In this document: positions 55,745 to 63,958 of the stretch, one piece after another
How the letters are laid out: the number at the start of each line of letters is the position of its first letter
Position numbering within the stretch: position 1 is the first letter of the stretch
Assembly (NCBI RefSeq): GCF_014636635.1
Contig: NZ_BMEO01000006.1
Coordinates: forward strand, 121,650 to 185,649
DNA from: Marinicella pacifica
GTDB lineage: Bacteria; Pseudomonadota; Gammaproteobacteria; Xanthomonadales; Marinicellaceae
Reading direction: 5' to 3'
DNA: 64,000 nucleotides
The notes under the pieces: generated by a model
Databases searched by the model: none
Told to the model about the DNA's origin: nothing
The model's input: the letters and a program-made list of their open reading frames with translations, nothing else
Made by a program: the position numbers and the translations under genes

Positions 55745-57871
55745 ATGACTTTACAACTAACCCGCACACCTATTATCGATCGGGGTCAACCCGAAAAGTT
55801 AAGACAAACCATTCGAGAACACTTCATAGTTACCTATGAAGCTTATGAAGCCCTTTTTGGCTTACTCAAAAATGATGACGCCTATGAGCAGCAACCTGAA
55901 GCCTTACGCCACCCCTTAATTTTTTATCTGGCGCACACTGCCGTATTTTTTGTGAATAAACTGCGGGTGGCCAAACTGATTGATCAGCCGGTGGACACTG
56001 ACATGGAAGCGATGATGGCCATCGGTGTGGATGAAATGTCCTGGGATGATTTAAATAGCGCACATTATGACTGGCCTTCTGTCAGTGACGTGTACAATTA
56101 CCGCCAGCAAGTAAAAACATTGGTGCTTGAGCAAATCGATGTCTTGCCTTTAACCGTTCCAATTCAGTGGCAAGACCCCTTTTGGGTGATTTTAATGGGC
56201 ATCGAACATGAACGCATTCATTTAGAAACCTCATCCGTGCTGATTCGCCAACTGGATCTTCAGTACATTCAACCCAATGATGACTGGCCGCGTTGCCAGG
56301 ATTTCAGTTCAGCACCGGACAATCAACTGATCACCGTTCCCGAAGGACTGGTTAAACAAGGCCGAAACCAACCATCTCATACCTATGGCTGGGACAATGA
56401 ATATGGTCATCACAGCACACAGGTACATGAATTTAAAGCCGCCCGGTTTTTGGTTTCAAATCAGGAGTTTCTGGCTTTTGTCGAAGCCGGCGGCTATAAA
56501 GATGCGGCTTATTGGTGCGAAGAAGGCTGGCAATGGCGACAATACATGGGTGTTCAACACCCTGTTTTTTGGCGCCATGATGGCGATCAGTGGCTGTACC
56601 GCAGTCTGACCGAAGAATTCCCCATGCCCTGGGACTGGCCGGTGGATGTTAATTACCATGAAGCCAAAGCTTTTTGTCGCTGGCTGAGCAAAAAACTGAA
56701 TCAAAACATTCGCCTGCCCACCGAGGCCGAATGGATGCGACTTTATGAGCACACCTTGCCCCGAGAAGAATCAGCCCATTATCCGCATTGGACGCAGACA
56801 CCTGCAAACATTGATTTAGCCCATTATGCCTCAGCCTGTCCGATTGACCGATTTTTATTTGGTGAAGAACAATTCGGCGATGTCATCGGAAACATCTGGC
56901 AGTGGACCGAAACCGCGATTGACGGTTTTTCGGGCTTTAAAGTCCACCCGATATATGATGATTTTTCTGTGCCCACTTTTGACGGTCGTCATAACCTCAT
57001 CAAAGGCGGCAGCTTTATCAGTACCGGAAACGAAGCCCACCGGGATGCCCGTTATGCTTTTCGGCGACATTTTTATCAGCATGCGGGCTTTCGCTACATT
57101 CAATCCGATGCGGCCATTGATCAGCAGTTCAACACCTACGAAACCGACGAATTGATTGCCCAGTATCTGGAGTTTCACTACGGTGAAGAGTATTTCAATG
57201 TGCCGAATTTTCCCAAAGCCTGTATCGACTTTATCATGCCTCACATCGCGGAGACCCACCGTAAAAAGGCCCTTGATCTGGGCTGTGCCGTGGGCCGCAG
57301 CAGTTTTGAGCTGGCACGTTATTTTGAGCACGTAGATGGCCTGGATTTTTCTGCGCGGTTTATCCAAAACGCAATAAAACTGATTGAACACGGTGAAATT
57401 AAATTCCTGATTACCGATGAAGGGGAATTACAGTCCTTAAAATCATTTCAATTGGACACATTAGATCTCGATGAACGGGTCAACAACATTCACTTTGCCC
57501 AGGGTGATGCCTGTAACTTAAAGGGCAAATTCCACGGTTATGATTTGGTGTTTGCCGGTAATTTAATTGATCGCCTGTACCAACCGGAAGCCTTTTTACG
57601 CGATATTATAAGCCGCATCAATGACGGCGGCTACCTGGCTTTGACTTCTCCTTACACCTGGCTGGAAGAATTCACCGAACGTGAACACTGGCTCGGCGGT
57701 TTCAAAGAAAATGGCGAAAACATCACCACCCTGGACAGTTTAGAACGTATTTTAGGTGAACAATTTGAAACGGTCTGTGATCCTGTTGACATTCCTTTTG
57801 TGATACGTGAAACCGCCCGCAAACACCAACACACCCTGGCCCAATTAACCTTATGGCGAAAACGGACTTAA
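55745..57871 (+). CDS. ovoA: 5-histidylcysteine sulfoxide synthase / methyltransferase OvoA
   Basis: A 708-residue bifunctional enzyme of ovothiol synthesis. The N-terminal DinB-like domain (about 1-170) carries iron-ligand motif EHERIHLETSSVL (the HxxxHxE pattern). The formylglycine-generating-enzyme-like domain (about 200-460) is seen in RLPTEAEW, GNIWQWTE and KGGSFISTGNEAHRDARYAFRR (landmark KGGSFISTG). The C-terminal SAM methyltransferase (about 480-708) has ALDLGCAVGRSSFELAR. It joins cysteine to histidine C5 with O2, and later N-methylates the product. The next gene is the lyase. Full-length three-domain form. Confidence 0.94.
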   Translation: MTLQLTRTPIIDRGQPEKLRQTIREHFIVTYEAYEALFGLLKNDDAYEQQPEALRHPLIFYLAHTAVFFVNKLRVAKLIDQPVDTDMEAMMAIGVDEMSWDDLNSAHYDWPSVSDVYNYRQQVKTLVLEQIDVLPLTVPIQWQDPFWVILMGIEHERIHLETSSVLIRQLDLQYIQPNDDWPRCQDFSSAPDNQLITVPEGLVKQGRNQPSHTYGWDNEYGHHSTQVHEFKAARFLVSNQEFLAFVEAGGYKDAAYWCEEGWQWRQYMGVQHPVFWRHDGDQWLYRSLTEEFPMPWDWPVDVNYHEAKAFCRWLSKKLNQNIRLPTEAEWMRLYEHTLPREESAHYPHWTQTPANIDLAHYASACPIDRFLFGEEQFGDVIGNIWQWTETAIDGFSGFKVHPIYDDFSVPTFDGRHNLIKGGSFISTGNEAHRDARYAFRRHFYQHAGFRYIQSDAAIDQQFNTYETDELIAQYLEFHYGEEYFNVPNFPKACIDFIMPHIAETHRKKALDLGCAVGRSSFELARYFEHVDGLDFSARFIQNAIKLIEHGEIKFLITDEGELQSLKSFQLDTLDLDERVNNIHFAQGDACNLKGKFHGYDLVFAGNLIDRLYQPEAFLRDIISRINDGGYLALTSPYTWLEEFTEREHWLGGFKENGENITTLDSLERILGEQFETVCDPVDIPFVIRETARKHQHTLAQLTLWRKRT

Positions 57872-58971
57872 ACACTGAACCCGCTATGGCTGCGTTTCTT
57901 CGCAGCCTGCCGGCCGGTTTAATCAGTTTACACAGCAGTCATCCGGCACCGCTGACAGCGGCTCAGTTGACTGAGTTGATTGATTTTAAACCAGCCCAAT
58001 TGCCACATATCCTGTCACAGGATTATGCGCCGATGGCCGGCAGTGAAGAGCTGCGTCAAGCCATTGCGGATGCGCATTACACCAGCACCCAAGCCGATCA
58101 TATTCTCACCACCTGCGGCGCTCAGGAAGCTTTGTTTGTGACCATGCAGGCTTTACTGAACAAAGGCGATCAGGTGGTTTGTCTCACACCCGTTTTTGAA
58201 CCCCTCACATTACAAGCCAAAATGGCCGGTGCACAAGTTTCCACGGTGTCTTTATTGCCCGACCAACAATGGGCAATAGACTGGCCGGCATTAAAAAAAG
58301 TCGTCAATAAAAAAACCCGACTTCTGATTATCAATTTTCCACATAACCCCACCGGCAAACACATCACCGAGCAAGAACTGAACCGATTGCTGGAATTATG
58401 CCGTCAGCATGATTGCTGGCTGTTGTCCGATGAAGTTTTTCGTGGTTTGGAACACCAAAGCGGTCGGCGCTTACCGGCCGCCGTGGATTTGTACGACAAA
58501 GCCATAAGTATCGCCGTCATGTCTAAAGCCTATGGTATGCCGGCCATCCGATTAGGCTGGATTGCCTGTCGTCACCCACACTTGCGGCAAAGAATGCTGA
58601 CGGTCAAACGCCATATATCCATCTGTGGCAGTCGTCTCGATGAAAATGTGGCGATTCAGATTTTGCCACATTCTGAAACCATCTTTAACCACCACCGCGG
58701 ACAACTTAACCACAACCGTTCGTTTTTGGCTGACTGTTTACCGCAACTACCCCACCTACGATGTCACCCACCCGAAGCCGGCGCTACCTGCTTTGCCAGA
58801 TTAAATACCCAGCAAACATTAACCGGACAGGTATTTGCCGAACAACTTGCTCAACAACAGGGCCTTCTGGTCTATCCCGACACCTGTTTTGTCACTGATA
58901 TTCCGGGCTTTCGATTGAGTATCGCCGATGCGGCTATAGCCGAACATTACCCACTGTTAAAGACTGATTAA
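57853..58971 (+). CDS. ovoB: PLP-dependent lyase of ovothiol synthesis, OvoB-like
   Basis: A 372-residue fold-type I PLP enzyme. Seen are TTCGAQEALFVTMQALL, INFPHNPTGK, LLSDEVFRGLE and SKAYGMPAIRLGWIACR with the Schiff-base lysine. The start overlaps the ovoA stop by 19 bases. In known ovothiol loci the C-S lyase that releases 5-thiohistidine from the sulfoxide (OvoB) is a PLP enzyme next to or fused with OvoA; the position and fold fit. On sequence alone it could be a generic aminotransferase, so context decides. Confidence 0.85.
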   Translation: MAKTDLNTEPAMAAFLRSLPAGLISLHSSHPAPLTAAQLTELIDFKPAQLPHILSQDYAPMAGSEELRQAIADAHYTSTQADHILTTCGAQEALFVTMQALLNKGDQVVCLTPVFEPLTLQAKMAGAQVSTVSLLPDQQWAIDWPALKKVVNKKTRLLIINFPHNPTGKHITEQELNRLLELCRQHDCWLLSDEVFRGLEHQSGRRLPAAVDLYDKAISIAVMSKAYGMPAIRLGWIACRHPHLRQRMLTVKRHISICGSRLDENVAIQILPHSETIFNHHRGQLNHNRSFLADCLPQLPHLRCHPPEAGATCFARLNTQQTLTGQVFAEQLAQQQGLLVYPDTCFVTDIPGFRLSIADAAIAEHYPLLKTD

Positions 58972-59056
58972 TCATTTGACGTGGACATGCCTGCAAAGGT
59001 AAGTATCCGGTGTCTTTTGAGCCTATCTCGTTCCCATGCTTGGTATTGCCATCGTA

Positions 59057-59091
59057 CCTTTGTGGTTTTCAGAGGACAGACTGAGAATTGA
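59057..59091. repeat. Dispersed intergenic repeat, partial copy 3
   Basis: ACCTTTGTGGTTTTCAGAGGACAGACTGAGAATTGAC: the same junction between TTTGTGGTTTTC and GAGGACAGA as in the copy at 19716-19837 (given here in two parts). It is a short remnant. Confidence 0.55.
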
Positions 59092-59215
59092 CTTAAATTT
59101 AAGCATTTTAACGCTGTTGTAAATAAAAAAATGCCGGGGACTGTTTTCAAAGGCCCGGTTTATCGACCTACGCCTTATGAACGAGGTATCCAATGTTTTT
59201 ATCGCTTTCCGTCAT

Positions 59216-59285
59216 CCGTCTTCTGTCCTCCGTCTTCTGTCCTCCGTCTTATGTCCTCCGTCTTATGTCCTCCGTCCTCTGTCCT
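59216..59285. repeat. Five tandem copies of a 14-base unit
   Basis: Five head-to-tail copies of CCGTCTTCTGTCCT, with variants CCGTCTTATGTCCT (copies 3 and 4) and CCGTCCTCTGTCCT (copy 5). The array ends 6 bases before the stop codon of the GGDEF gene. The unit resembles the GTCTTCTGTCCTC part of the dispersed repeat family at 19.8 and 46.6 kb. The rest of 58972-59215 has no gene. Confidence 0.9.
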
Positions 59286-59291
59286 CAAAGT

Positions 59292-61109
59292 TCACTGCTC
59301 TGAATCCGGGCCATCAGGCACTGTGGGAATTTTGGTTCCATCGGGTTGATACACCACCACTTGGTCACGACCCGCTCGCTTGGCTTGATACAGGGCTAAA
59401 TCGGCTTGTGTTAATAACATTTGCATGGAATAACCGGCGGTTTCTGAAGAGGCCACACCAAAGCTGGCAGATAAAGAAATGGGCTGCTCTGATTCACCGT
59501 AGTCCAGATTCTTCACACGTTTGCGCATAAGCTCCAGATGTTCCAGCATGGTCTTGATGCCAAAACCATGACCAATCACCGCAAATTCCTCACCCCCTAA
59601 ACGACCCAGCATCATACCACCGGGCAAATTGGTTTTAAGATGATAAACCACAAACTTTAATACCCAGTCACCGGTTAAATGACCACATTCATCGTTGACC
59701 TTTTTGAAATGATCAAGATCCATAATCGCCAGATGAACCGGCACCCCCTGCCCGGATTTCCGGATTAGTAATTGCCCCACATGCTCCTCCAGTCCTTTGC
59801 GATTATAAATTTTCGTGAGATGATCCATTTCAACCAATGATTCTAATTTCCTGCGTTTAATGATGGCACGCACCACCCAGAACAGCAATAAACCCACCAT
59901 CAAAGCCAGCCAGGCCATAATCAGTTTTTGATTCAGGCTTTCCTTGGCCGCCAGTGCCTGCTGGGTTTTTAGCAATTCATTGGTCTGACTAAGTTGTTGC
60001 AACTGGATTTCCTTGGCCATTAAATCATGCTGCACCGAGGCATAGGCCACCTGCTTATCCAGAGAATCGGTCATTAAATCCCGCTCGATATCACTTCTTT
60101 GGCTTAAATACTCATAGGCCAGTGAGAAATTATTCTCTCGCCGAGCAATGGTTTCAAGTACCTGATAGGCTTTTTGGATGTGTTCAGAATTGCCCAGTTG
60201 ATTATTATCCTGCACCACCGATTGGGCATAATCCTGAGCCGATCGAATATCATCGGCTGCTAAATATAACTGCGCCAATAATGCCTCTTTACCGGCGATA
60301 ATGCTTTTAAATTGCTTGGTATCGATATCTAAACAGGTATTCTCCGCCGCAGCAATTAACTGATTGATCGATTCTGATGAGGCCGCTTCATTTAACTGCT
60401 TAAACTGATATTCATACCAATTCAGGGCCAACAGATCACTGACAGCCATTTGATTCTGAGACTGGCAGAATCGGATAATATCTTGTACAGCCTTATCCTC
60501 ACTGGTATCAATATTATTGAGCTTAATATCTGCTAATTGCCGATAGGCCATTGCACGACAACGCTTAAAGGGATTTGGATTGTCTTTTAACAATATTTCG
60601 CTGAATTCACGGGCCAGGAGGAACCGATCAGTGAGTAAATAGCTGTTGGCGGTGGCCAGGTAGATGGTGTGTTTTAATTCTTTATCATCCAGTTTAGGCA
60701 GTTCTGTGGTGACATATTGTAATGCAGTAAAAACCGCCCGATAATTGTGGTTAAAGGCATATAAATTCGATAGACTCGATTGGATTCGGACTTTAACAAA
60801 GGTCGAATCAACTCGATTGAATAAATTCTCAAAGTCTTCCACTGCCTGATCATAACGACCATCGTAGGCCTGATTGAAAATCATTAAATAATCTAAAAAC
60901 TCTTTCTGCTCATTGCTTAATTGAGTTCGGTTATTTTGTAACTGCTGCAACGCCTCATCGAAAATTTGTTTAGAAGCGGCTTTATGTTGATCAGCCTTTA
61001 TTAATAATTGGTCAAAATCCTGATAGGGTATATTTTGGGCATTTAAAAACAATGAGACACTGAGTAAAATCAGTGTCCCAAGTTGTTTAAATAATAACTC
61101 CCTGTTCAT
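59292..61109 (-). CDS. Membrane diguanylate cyclase with periplasmic TPR-like region
   Basis: A 605-residue sensor-type enzyme that would make cyclic di-GMP. An N-terminal signal sequence (about 1-25) leads to a helical, TPR-like periplasmic region (about 30-390), then a transmembrane helix (about 400-420, WLALMVGLLLFWVV) and a cytoplasmic GGDEF domain (about 435-600). The active-site motif is GGEEF in LGRLGGEEFAVIG; DHFKKVNDECGHLTGDWVL (landmark DHFKKVNDECGH) is also intact, so activity is likely. It starts 19 bases after the borosin precursor stop and may be cotranscribed with it. The signal is unknown. Confidence 0.92.
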   Translation of the reverse strand: MNRELLFKQLGTLILLSVSLFLNAQNIPYQDFDQLLIKADQHKAASKQIFDEALQQLQNNRTQLSNEQKEFLDYLMIFNQAYDGRYDQAVEDFENLFNRVDSTFVKVRIQSSLSNLYAFNHNYRAVFTALQYVTTELPKLDDKELKHTIYLATANSYLLTDRFLLAREFSEILLKDNPNPFKRCRAMAYRQLADIKLNNIDTSEDKAVQDIIRFCQSQNQMAVSDLLALNWYEYQFKQLNEAASSESINQLIAAAENTCLDIDTKQFKSIIAGKEALLAQLYLAADDIRSAQDYAQSVVQDNNQLGNSEHIQKAYQVLETIARRENNFSLAYEYLSQRSDIERDLMTDSLDKQVAYASVQHDLMAKEIQLQQLSQTNELLKTQQALAAKESLNQKLIMAWLALMVGLLLFWVVRAIIKRRKLESLVEMDHLTKIYNRKGLEEHVGQLLIRKSGQGVPVHLAIMDLDHFKKVNDECGHLTGDWVLKFVVYHLKTNLPGGMMLGRLGGEEFAVIGHGFGIKTMLEHLELMRKRVKNLDYGESEQPISLSASFGVASSETAGYSMQMLLTQADLALYQAKRAGRDQVVVYQPDGTKIPTVPDGPDSEQ

Positions 61110-61128
61110 TGTAAATGTTTAAATAATT

Positions 61129-61317
61129 TTATAACTTGTTGGTATCATCATCGTCATCATCAGGTTCAATCATACAAACTAATTCTTGGCTCTTTGCGCA
61201 GACATCATCTTTAAATTGTTTTTCAATTTTAAAGTGATTGAACATTCCATCGACAGAACCAAACTGTTTTAATGAACCTGACTGACCCAGGTCTTCTAAT
61301 TGCTGAATTAAAGACAT
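61129..61317 (-). CDS. Candidate split-borosin precursor peptide
   Basis: A 62-residue peptide, too small to be recognised by sequence alone. The N-terminal part (about 1-40, with LIQQLEDLG and FNHFKIEKQF) looks helical, like the binding domain of SonA-type split-borosin precursors; the C-terminal part, ELVCMIEPDDDDDDTNKL, has a short hydrophobic stretch followed by six aspartates and fits a core peptide. It lies 81 bases downstream of the borosin methyltransferase on the same strand, and an excellent GGAGG ribosome site lies 10 bases before the ATG. V47-I50 are the most likely sites of backbone N-methylation; this is inferred. Confidence 0.78.
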   Translation of the reverse strand: MSLIQQLEDLGQSGSLKQFGSVDGMFNHFKIEKQFKDDVCAKSQELVCMIEPDDDDDDTNKL

Positions 61318-61370
61318 CTTTTCTTTCCTCCGTTTTTAAAATAATTTTTATGGCCAAACAACCGACATTT

Positions 61371-61398
61371 ATATTAGCACATTTACTATAACGATTAA
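61371..61398 (-). promoter_or_regulatory. Possible extended -10 promoter of the precursor gene
   Basis: On the minus strand TGCTAATAT (TG plus one base plus -10 box) lies 54 bases before the precursor ATG, in the gap after the methyltransferase gene. A weak -35, TTAATC, is 16 bases upstream. This could raise precursor expression over that of the enzyme. Confidence 0.35.
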
Positions 61399-62187
61399 TT
61401 ACTTTTTAGCGCATTGCGCGGCTTTTTCGATCATTGTCTGATTTTTTTGCTTATTTTGACACGGTGGAATCACCAGCGTGGTTTTCATCGTCATCGGCTG
61501 CCCGGCCAAATCTTTTAAGGCCATCGTATCGGCACGGGTTTCTTCAATCGGCAACACCGCACATTCGTATAAGGTCACAGGATGCTCAGCCGGATAGGTT
61601 TCTAACAATAAATCCACCAGTAATTGCTTTTGTGCAACGGTCGATTCAAACACTTGCAAGGACTTATCACCGGCCACACCCACTTGCCACAAAACCAGAT
61701 AGGCACTCGGATCAAAGGGCCGGTGATTAAACATAAACTGACTGGCTTCAAAATGGGCACAACCTGAACGCCCCGGATCAATCCCCAAATCCGCATACAA
61801 GCAATCCTCCGCCGATACGCCCGGCTCCATATGGGCCCGATAGCCCTCTTCTCGGGCTTTGCGAATGGTGACGTGAGGCGGCAAGGCAAACACACCCGGA
61901 TGACCATAAAAAGCCCCGCAAACTGTTTTTCCGCCTCTCACTTCGTCTAAAATGGACTCAGTCATTTCCCGATAGGTCTCGCGCCGTGATTTACCCTCGG
62001 CATAAAACGACTGCAGACTTATCACATTGGGGTTCATACTCTCCACCCACTGCTCAATCAGTCGATTCGAAGCCGACACAAACACCACATCCGCCTGCTC
62101 AATATAGGTTCTTGATAAGGGCGTAATATGCGCCCCCAAAGTCATGCCCAAACCGACGTTGACTAAACTGCCTTGCTTTTTTTGCAT
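61399..62187 (-). CDS. Split-borosin alpha-N-methyltransferase (SonM-like)
   Basis: A 262-residue SAM-dependent enzyme of the tetrapyrrole-methylase superfamily in its borosin subgroup. Seen are VNVGLGMTLGAHITP (SAM site), ADVVFVSASNRLIEQWVESM (landmark ASNRLIEQW), FYAEGKSRRETYREM with catalytic tyrosine and arginines, GAFYGHPGVFA, MEPGVSAEDCLYADLGIDPG and FEASQFMF. These match the pattern of SonM from Shewanella, which N-methylates backbone amides of a separate precursor. No precursor region is fused, so it is the split type. I start at the ATG at 62187 rather than a GTG at 62205. It overlaps the GNAT gene. Confidence 0.9.
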   Translation of the reverse strand: MQKKQGSLVNVGLGMTLGAHITPLSRTYIEQADVVFVSASNRLIEQWVESMNPNVISLQSFYAEGKSRRETYREMTESILDEVRGGKTVCGAFYGHPGVFALPPHVTIRKAREEGYRAHMEPGVSAEDCLYADLGIDPGRSGCAHFEASQFMFNHRPFDPSAYLVLWQVGVAGDKSLQVFESTVAQKQLLVDLLLETYPAEHPVTLYECAVLPIEETRADTMALKDLAGQPMTMKTTLVIPPCQNKQKNQTMIEKAAQCAKK

Positions 62188-62705
62188 GTAATCTCTCGTT
62201 GCCACTGAATGGCGGGTTGTTGGTGATAAATAAGTTCACGGATTTGACGAAAACCCAAACGCTGATACAGCCGATGTGCCCGTTCATTATTGATGTGACA
62301 ATAGGCAGTCAACAGCTGATTCGATGCATTGGATTGAATTTCAGTCATCAGTTGCTTTTGCGCCAGATAGGCCAGACCCAGACCCTGAAATTGAGGCAAC
62401 AGCATTACACCGATAATTGTTTCACGGTTATCTTGATGTTTTGTCAACCGCACAATACCAGCGTATTGTGACTTACCACAATCAGTATCAGCTACAATCA
62501 CCCGGTATAAAACACCTGAATCTGCCTGAGTTATTTTGCCTAATAGTCGCTGAAAATAATCGGCCACAGCATCACACGACATCGGCGCACCAATAAACGC
62601 CATGACCTGCGCATCGCTGTAAAGTGCACAAAATAAGTCCTGATGATTTTGTTTTAACGGCGTTAAATTGAATTGAATGGTTGGTTGATAATCCCCCTGC
62701 ATCAT
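62163..62705 (-). CDS. GNAT-family N-acetyltransferase
   Basis: A 180-residue acetyltransferase of the GNAT fold. Motif A with the acetyl-CoA pyrophosphate loop reads GVMLLPQFQGLGLAYLA, and motif B region ERAHRLYQRLGFRQI is clear. The substrate is unknown. It precedes the borosin methyltransferase with an overlap of about 25 bases, so the two are translationally coupled. A tailoring role on the borosin peptide (for example acetylating its N-terminus or a lysine) is possible, but a general housekeeping enzyme is equally compatible. Confidence 0.85.
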   Translation of the reverse strand: MMQGDYQPTIQFNLTPLKQNHQDLFCALYSDAQVMAFIGAPMSCDAVADYFQRLLGKITQADSGVLYRVIVADTDCGKSQYAGIVRLTKHQDNRETIIGVMLLPQFQGLGLAYLAQKQLMTEIQSNASNQLLTAYCHINNERAHRLYQRLGFRQIRELIYHQQPAIQWQREITCKKSKAV

Positions 62706-62882
62706 TCAATTATAAAATGTTTAACCGGATTAGACCAGACTCGTTCTGTTAATCCTGCGGCAAGAATATGAGAAATTTTCACTTGTAGCTGCGAGGTTTA
62801 CCCTCGCCTTGCCCCGCATCAAAATTTAAAGTACCAAAAATTATTTCTTAAGTTAAAAGGCTATTTAAAAATGATTAAGATT
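62706..62882. other. Intergenic region upstream of the GNAT gene
   Basis: No gene seen. GCGAGG TTTA CCCTCGC (62791-62807) forms a small hairpin. The promoter of the GNAT-borosin operon should lie here on the minus strand, but I see no clear -35/-10 pair. Confidence 0.4.
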
Positions 62883-62985
62883 AACCACAAAGAACACTAA
62901 GAACGCACAAAGCTCACAAAGAAAAAATAATATAATGAACGACTTCGTGGCCTTTGTAAAAACCTCTGTGACCTTGGTGGTAAAA
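62883..62985. repeat. Dispersed intergenic repeat, copy 4
   Basis: AACCACAAAGAACACTAAG...GCACAAAGCTCACAAAG at the left, and TTCGTGGCCTTTGTAAAAACC...CTTGGTGGT at the right form an imperfect inverted repeat of the same type as copies at 19716 and 46597, here without the GACAGAAGACTG part. Confidence 0.65.
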
Positions 62986-62989
62986 CCAC

Positions 62990-63016
62990 AAAAAAAAGGG
63001 ACCATAAGGCCCCTTT
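62990..63016 (-). terminator. Rho-independent terminator of the secreted-protein gene
   Basis: On the minus strand AAAGGGGCC and GGTCCCTTT pair around TTAT, followed by seven or more T. It lies about 23 bases after the stop of the gene at 63039-63797. Confidence 0.8.
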
Positions 63017-63038
63017 ATAAATCAATTAAATATCAACC

Positions 63039-63797
63039 CTATTCTTTTTTATCCGCCATGGACAGATCTTTTCGAAGTCGATAAATCTGATACTCGGCAG
63101 AAGAAAATGAGCCACTGAATTGGTCGAACATTTTCTGGGCTTTTTTCTCGGACTTCATGACTTTGCTGATAAACGCATAAAAGCTTTCATCAAGGGGCGC
63201 CATAGCCGCATAATTTTCAAACGGAATCACTAAATTGACAGCGCCTGAACCCGCCACCGGATAGGACCAGGCCCAATGATGCGGCCAGTCATTGTCTTTG
63301 GCCAGCGTGCTCATTTTTTTCAGAGCTTCATTCATTTGTCGCCACTTGCCCATTTTGACTTTATAGTGCGTCACACCCACATAAGGTGCTTTGACCTCTT
63401 CGCCCCAGCGAGAATTTTTTTGATCAAGTTCCGAAAAATTATGGCTGTACGACTCAACATGCGGATGCACGGTTTCGATAAAATGTTGATGCGTTTCTTT
63501 GGTATCCCAGTCTTCATAACTGTCCTGATCAGCCCACGTGGCACAACAAGAACGCACCACATAATGATTAAAATTATTACCGGTGACCGGTGTATAAACC
63601 AGCCACTGTCGGCTATCGCCTTTTTCAGATCGCAAAGCCATGTGCTCTTTTAAAGCCGCTTCAAATTGGCTGTCATGGCCGACTTTTGGCACCATGGTCC
63701 AACTATCAGCAATAAGCGTGGGCTCTTTTTCATCCGCGGCCACACACCAGCCCGGAATAAGTAATAAAAGACATAAGATTGAATAGAATTTATTCAT
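63039..63797 (-). CDS. Secreted protein of unknown function with two similar halves
   Basis: A 252-residue protein with a signal peptide (LLLLIPGWCVAA-DE, about residue 21). The mature part falls into two halves of about 100 residues that share a pattern: K-x-G, then a helical stretch, then a tryptophan strand and YPV/YTPV-x-G-x2 followed by N and V residues (about 36-80 and 145-190). The pattern resembles a pair of dimeric alpha-beta-barrel folds, which is a guess. I cannot name a family. The gene is alone, with a terminator downstream and the ATG about 200 bases from the window end. Confidence 0.72.
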   Translation of the reverse strand: MNKFYSILCLLLLIPGWCVAADEKEPTLIADSWTMVPKVGHDSQFEAALKEHMALRSEKGDSRQWLVYTPVTGNNFNHYVVRSCCATWADQDSYEDWDTKETHQHFIETVHPHVESYSHNFSELDQKNSRWGEEVKAPYVGVTHYKVKMGKWRQMNEALKKMSTLAKDNDWPHHWAWSYPVAGSGAVNLVIPFENYAAMAPLDESFYAFISKVMKSEKKAQKMFDQFSGSFSSAEYQIYRLRKDLSMADKKE

Positions 63798-63931
63798 GAT
63801 TTTTCCCCTTTAAAATTATCCACCGGACAACATATCCGGCAGTGGTATTGGGGTTGACCAAATTAACTTACAGTAAAAAACACGTCCTGTCCATAAAAAA
63901 TCACACCATTAAAATGGTCTCAGGCTAATGA

Positions 63932-63958
63932 CAAACCCCTGTTTTTTTCAGGGGTTTG
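63932..63958. terminator. Strong hairpin near the right edge
   Basis: CAAACCCCTG and CAGGGGTTTG are perfect 10-base complements around a T-rich loop. It probably ends a transcript of a gene beyond the window on the other side; strand cannot be decided. Confidence 0.65.

Noticed and set aside
59216..59285. Possible CRISPR array
   Set aside because: The unit is a 14-base direct tandem repeat without spacers and there are no cas genes.
61399..62187. Annotation as a cobalamin or sirohaem tetrapyrrole methylase
   Set aside because: The overall superfamily is shared, but the FYAEGKSRRETYREM and FEASQFMF segments and the adjacent peptide match split borosins, and no tetrapyrrole genes are near.
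62188..62205. GTG start for the borosin methyltransferase
   Set aside because: It adds six non-conserved residues and lacks a ribosome site; the ATG at 62187 is preferred, although not proven.
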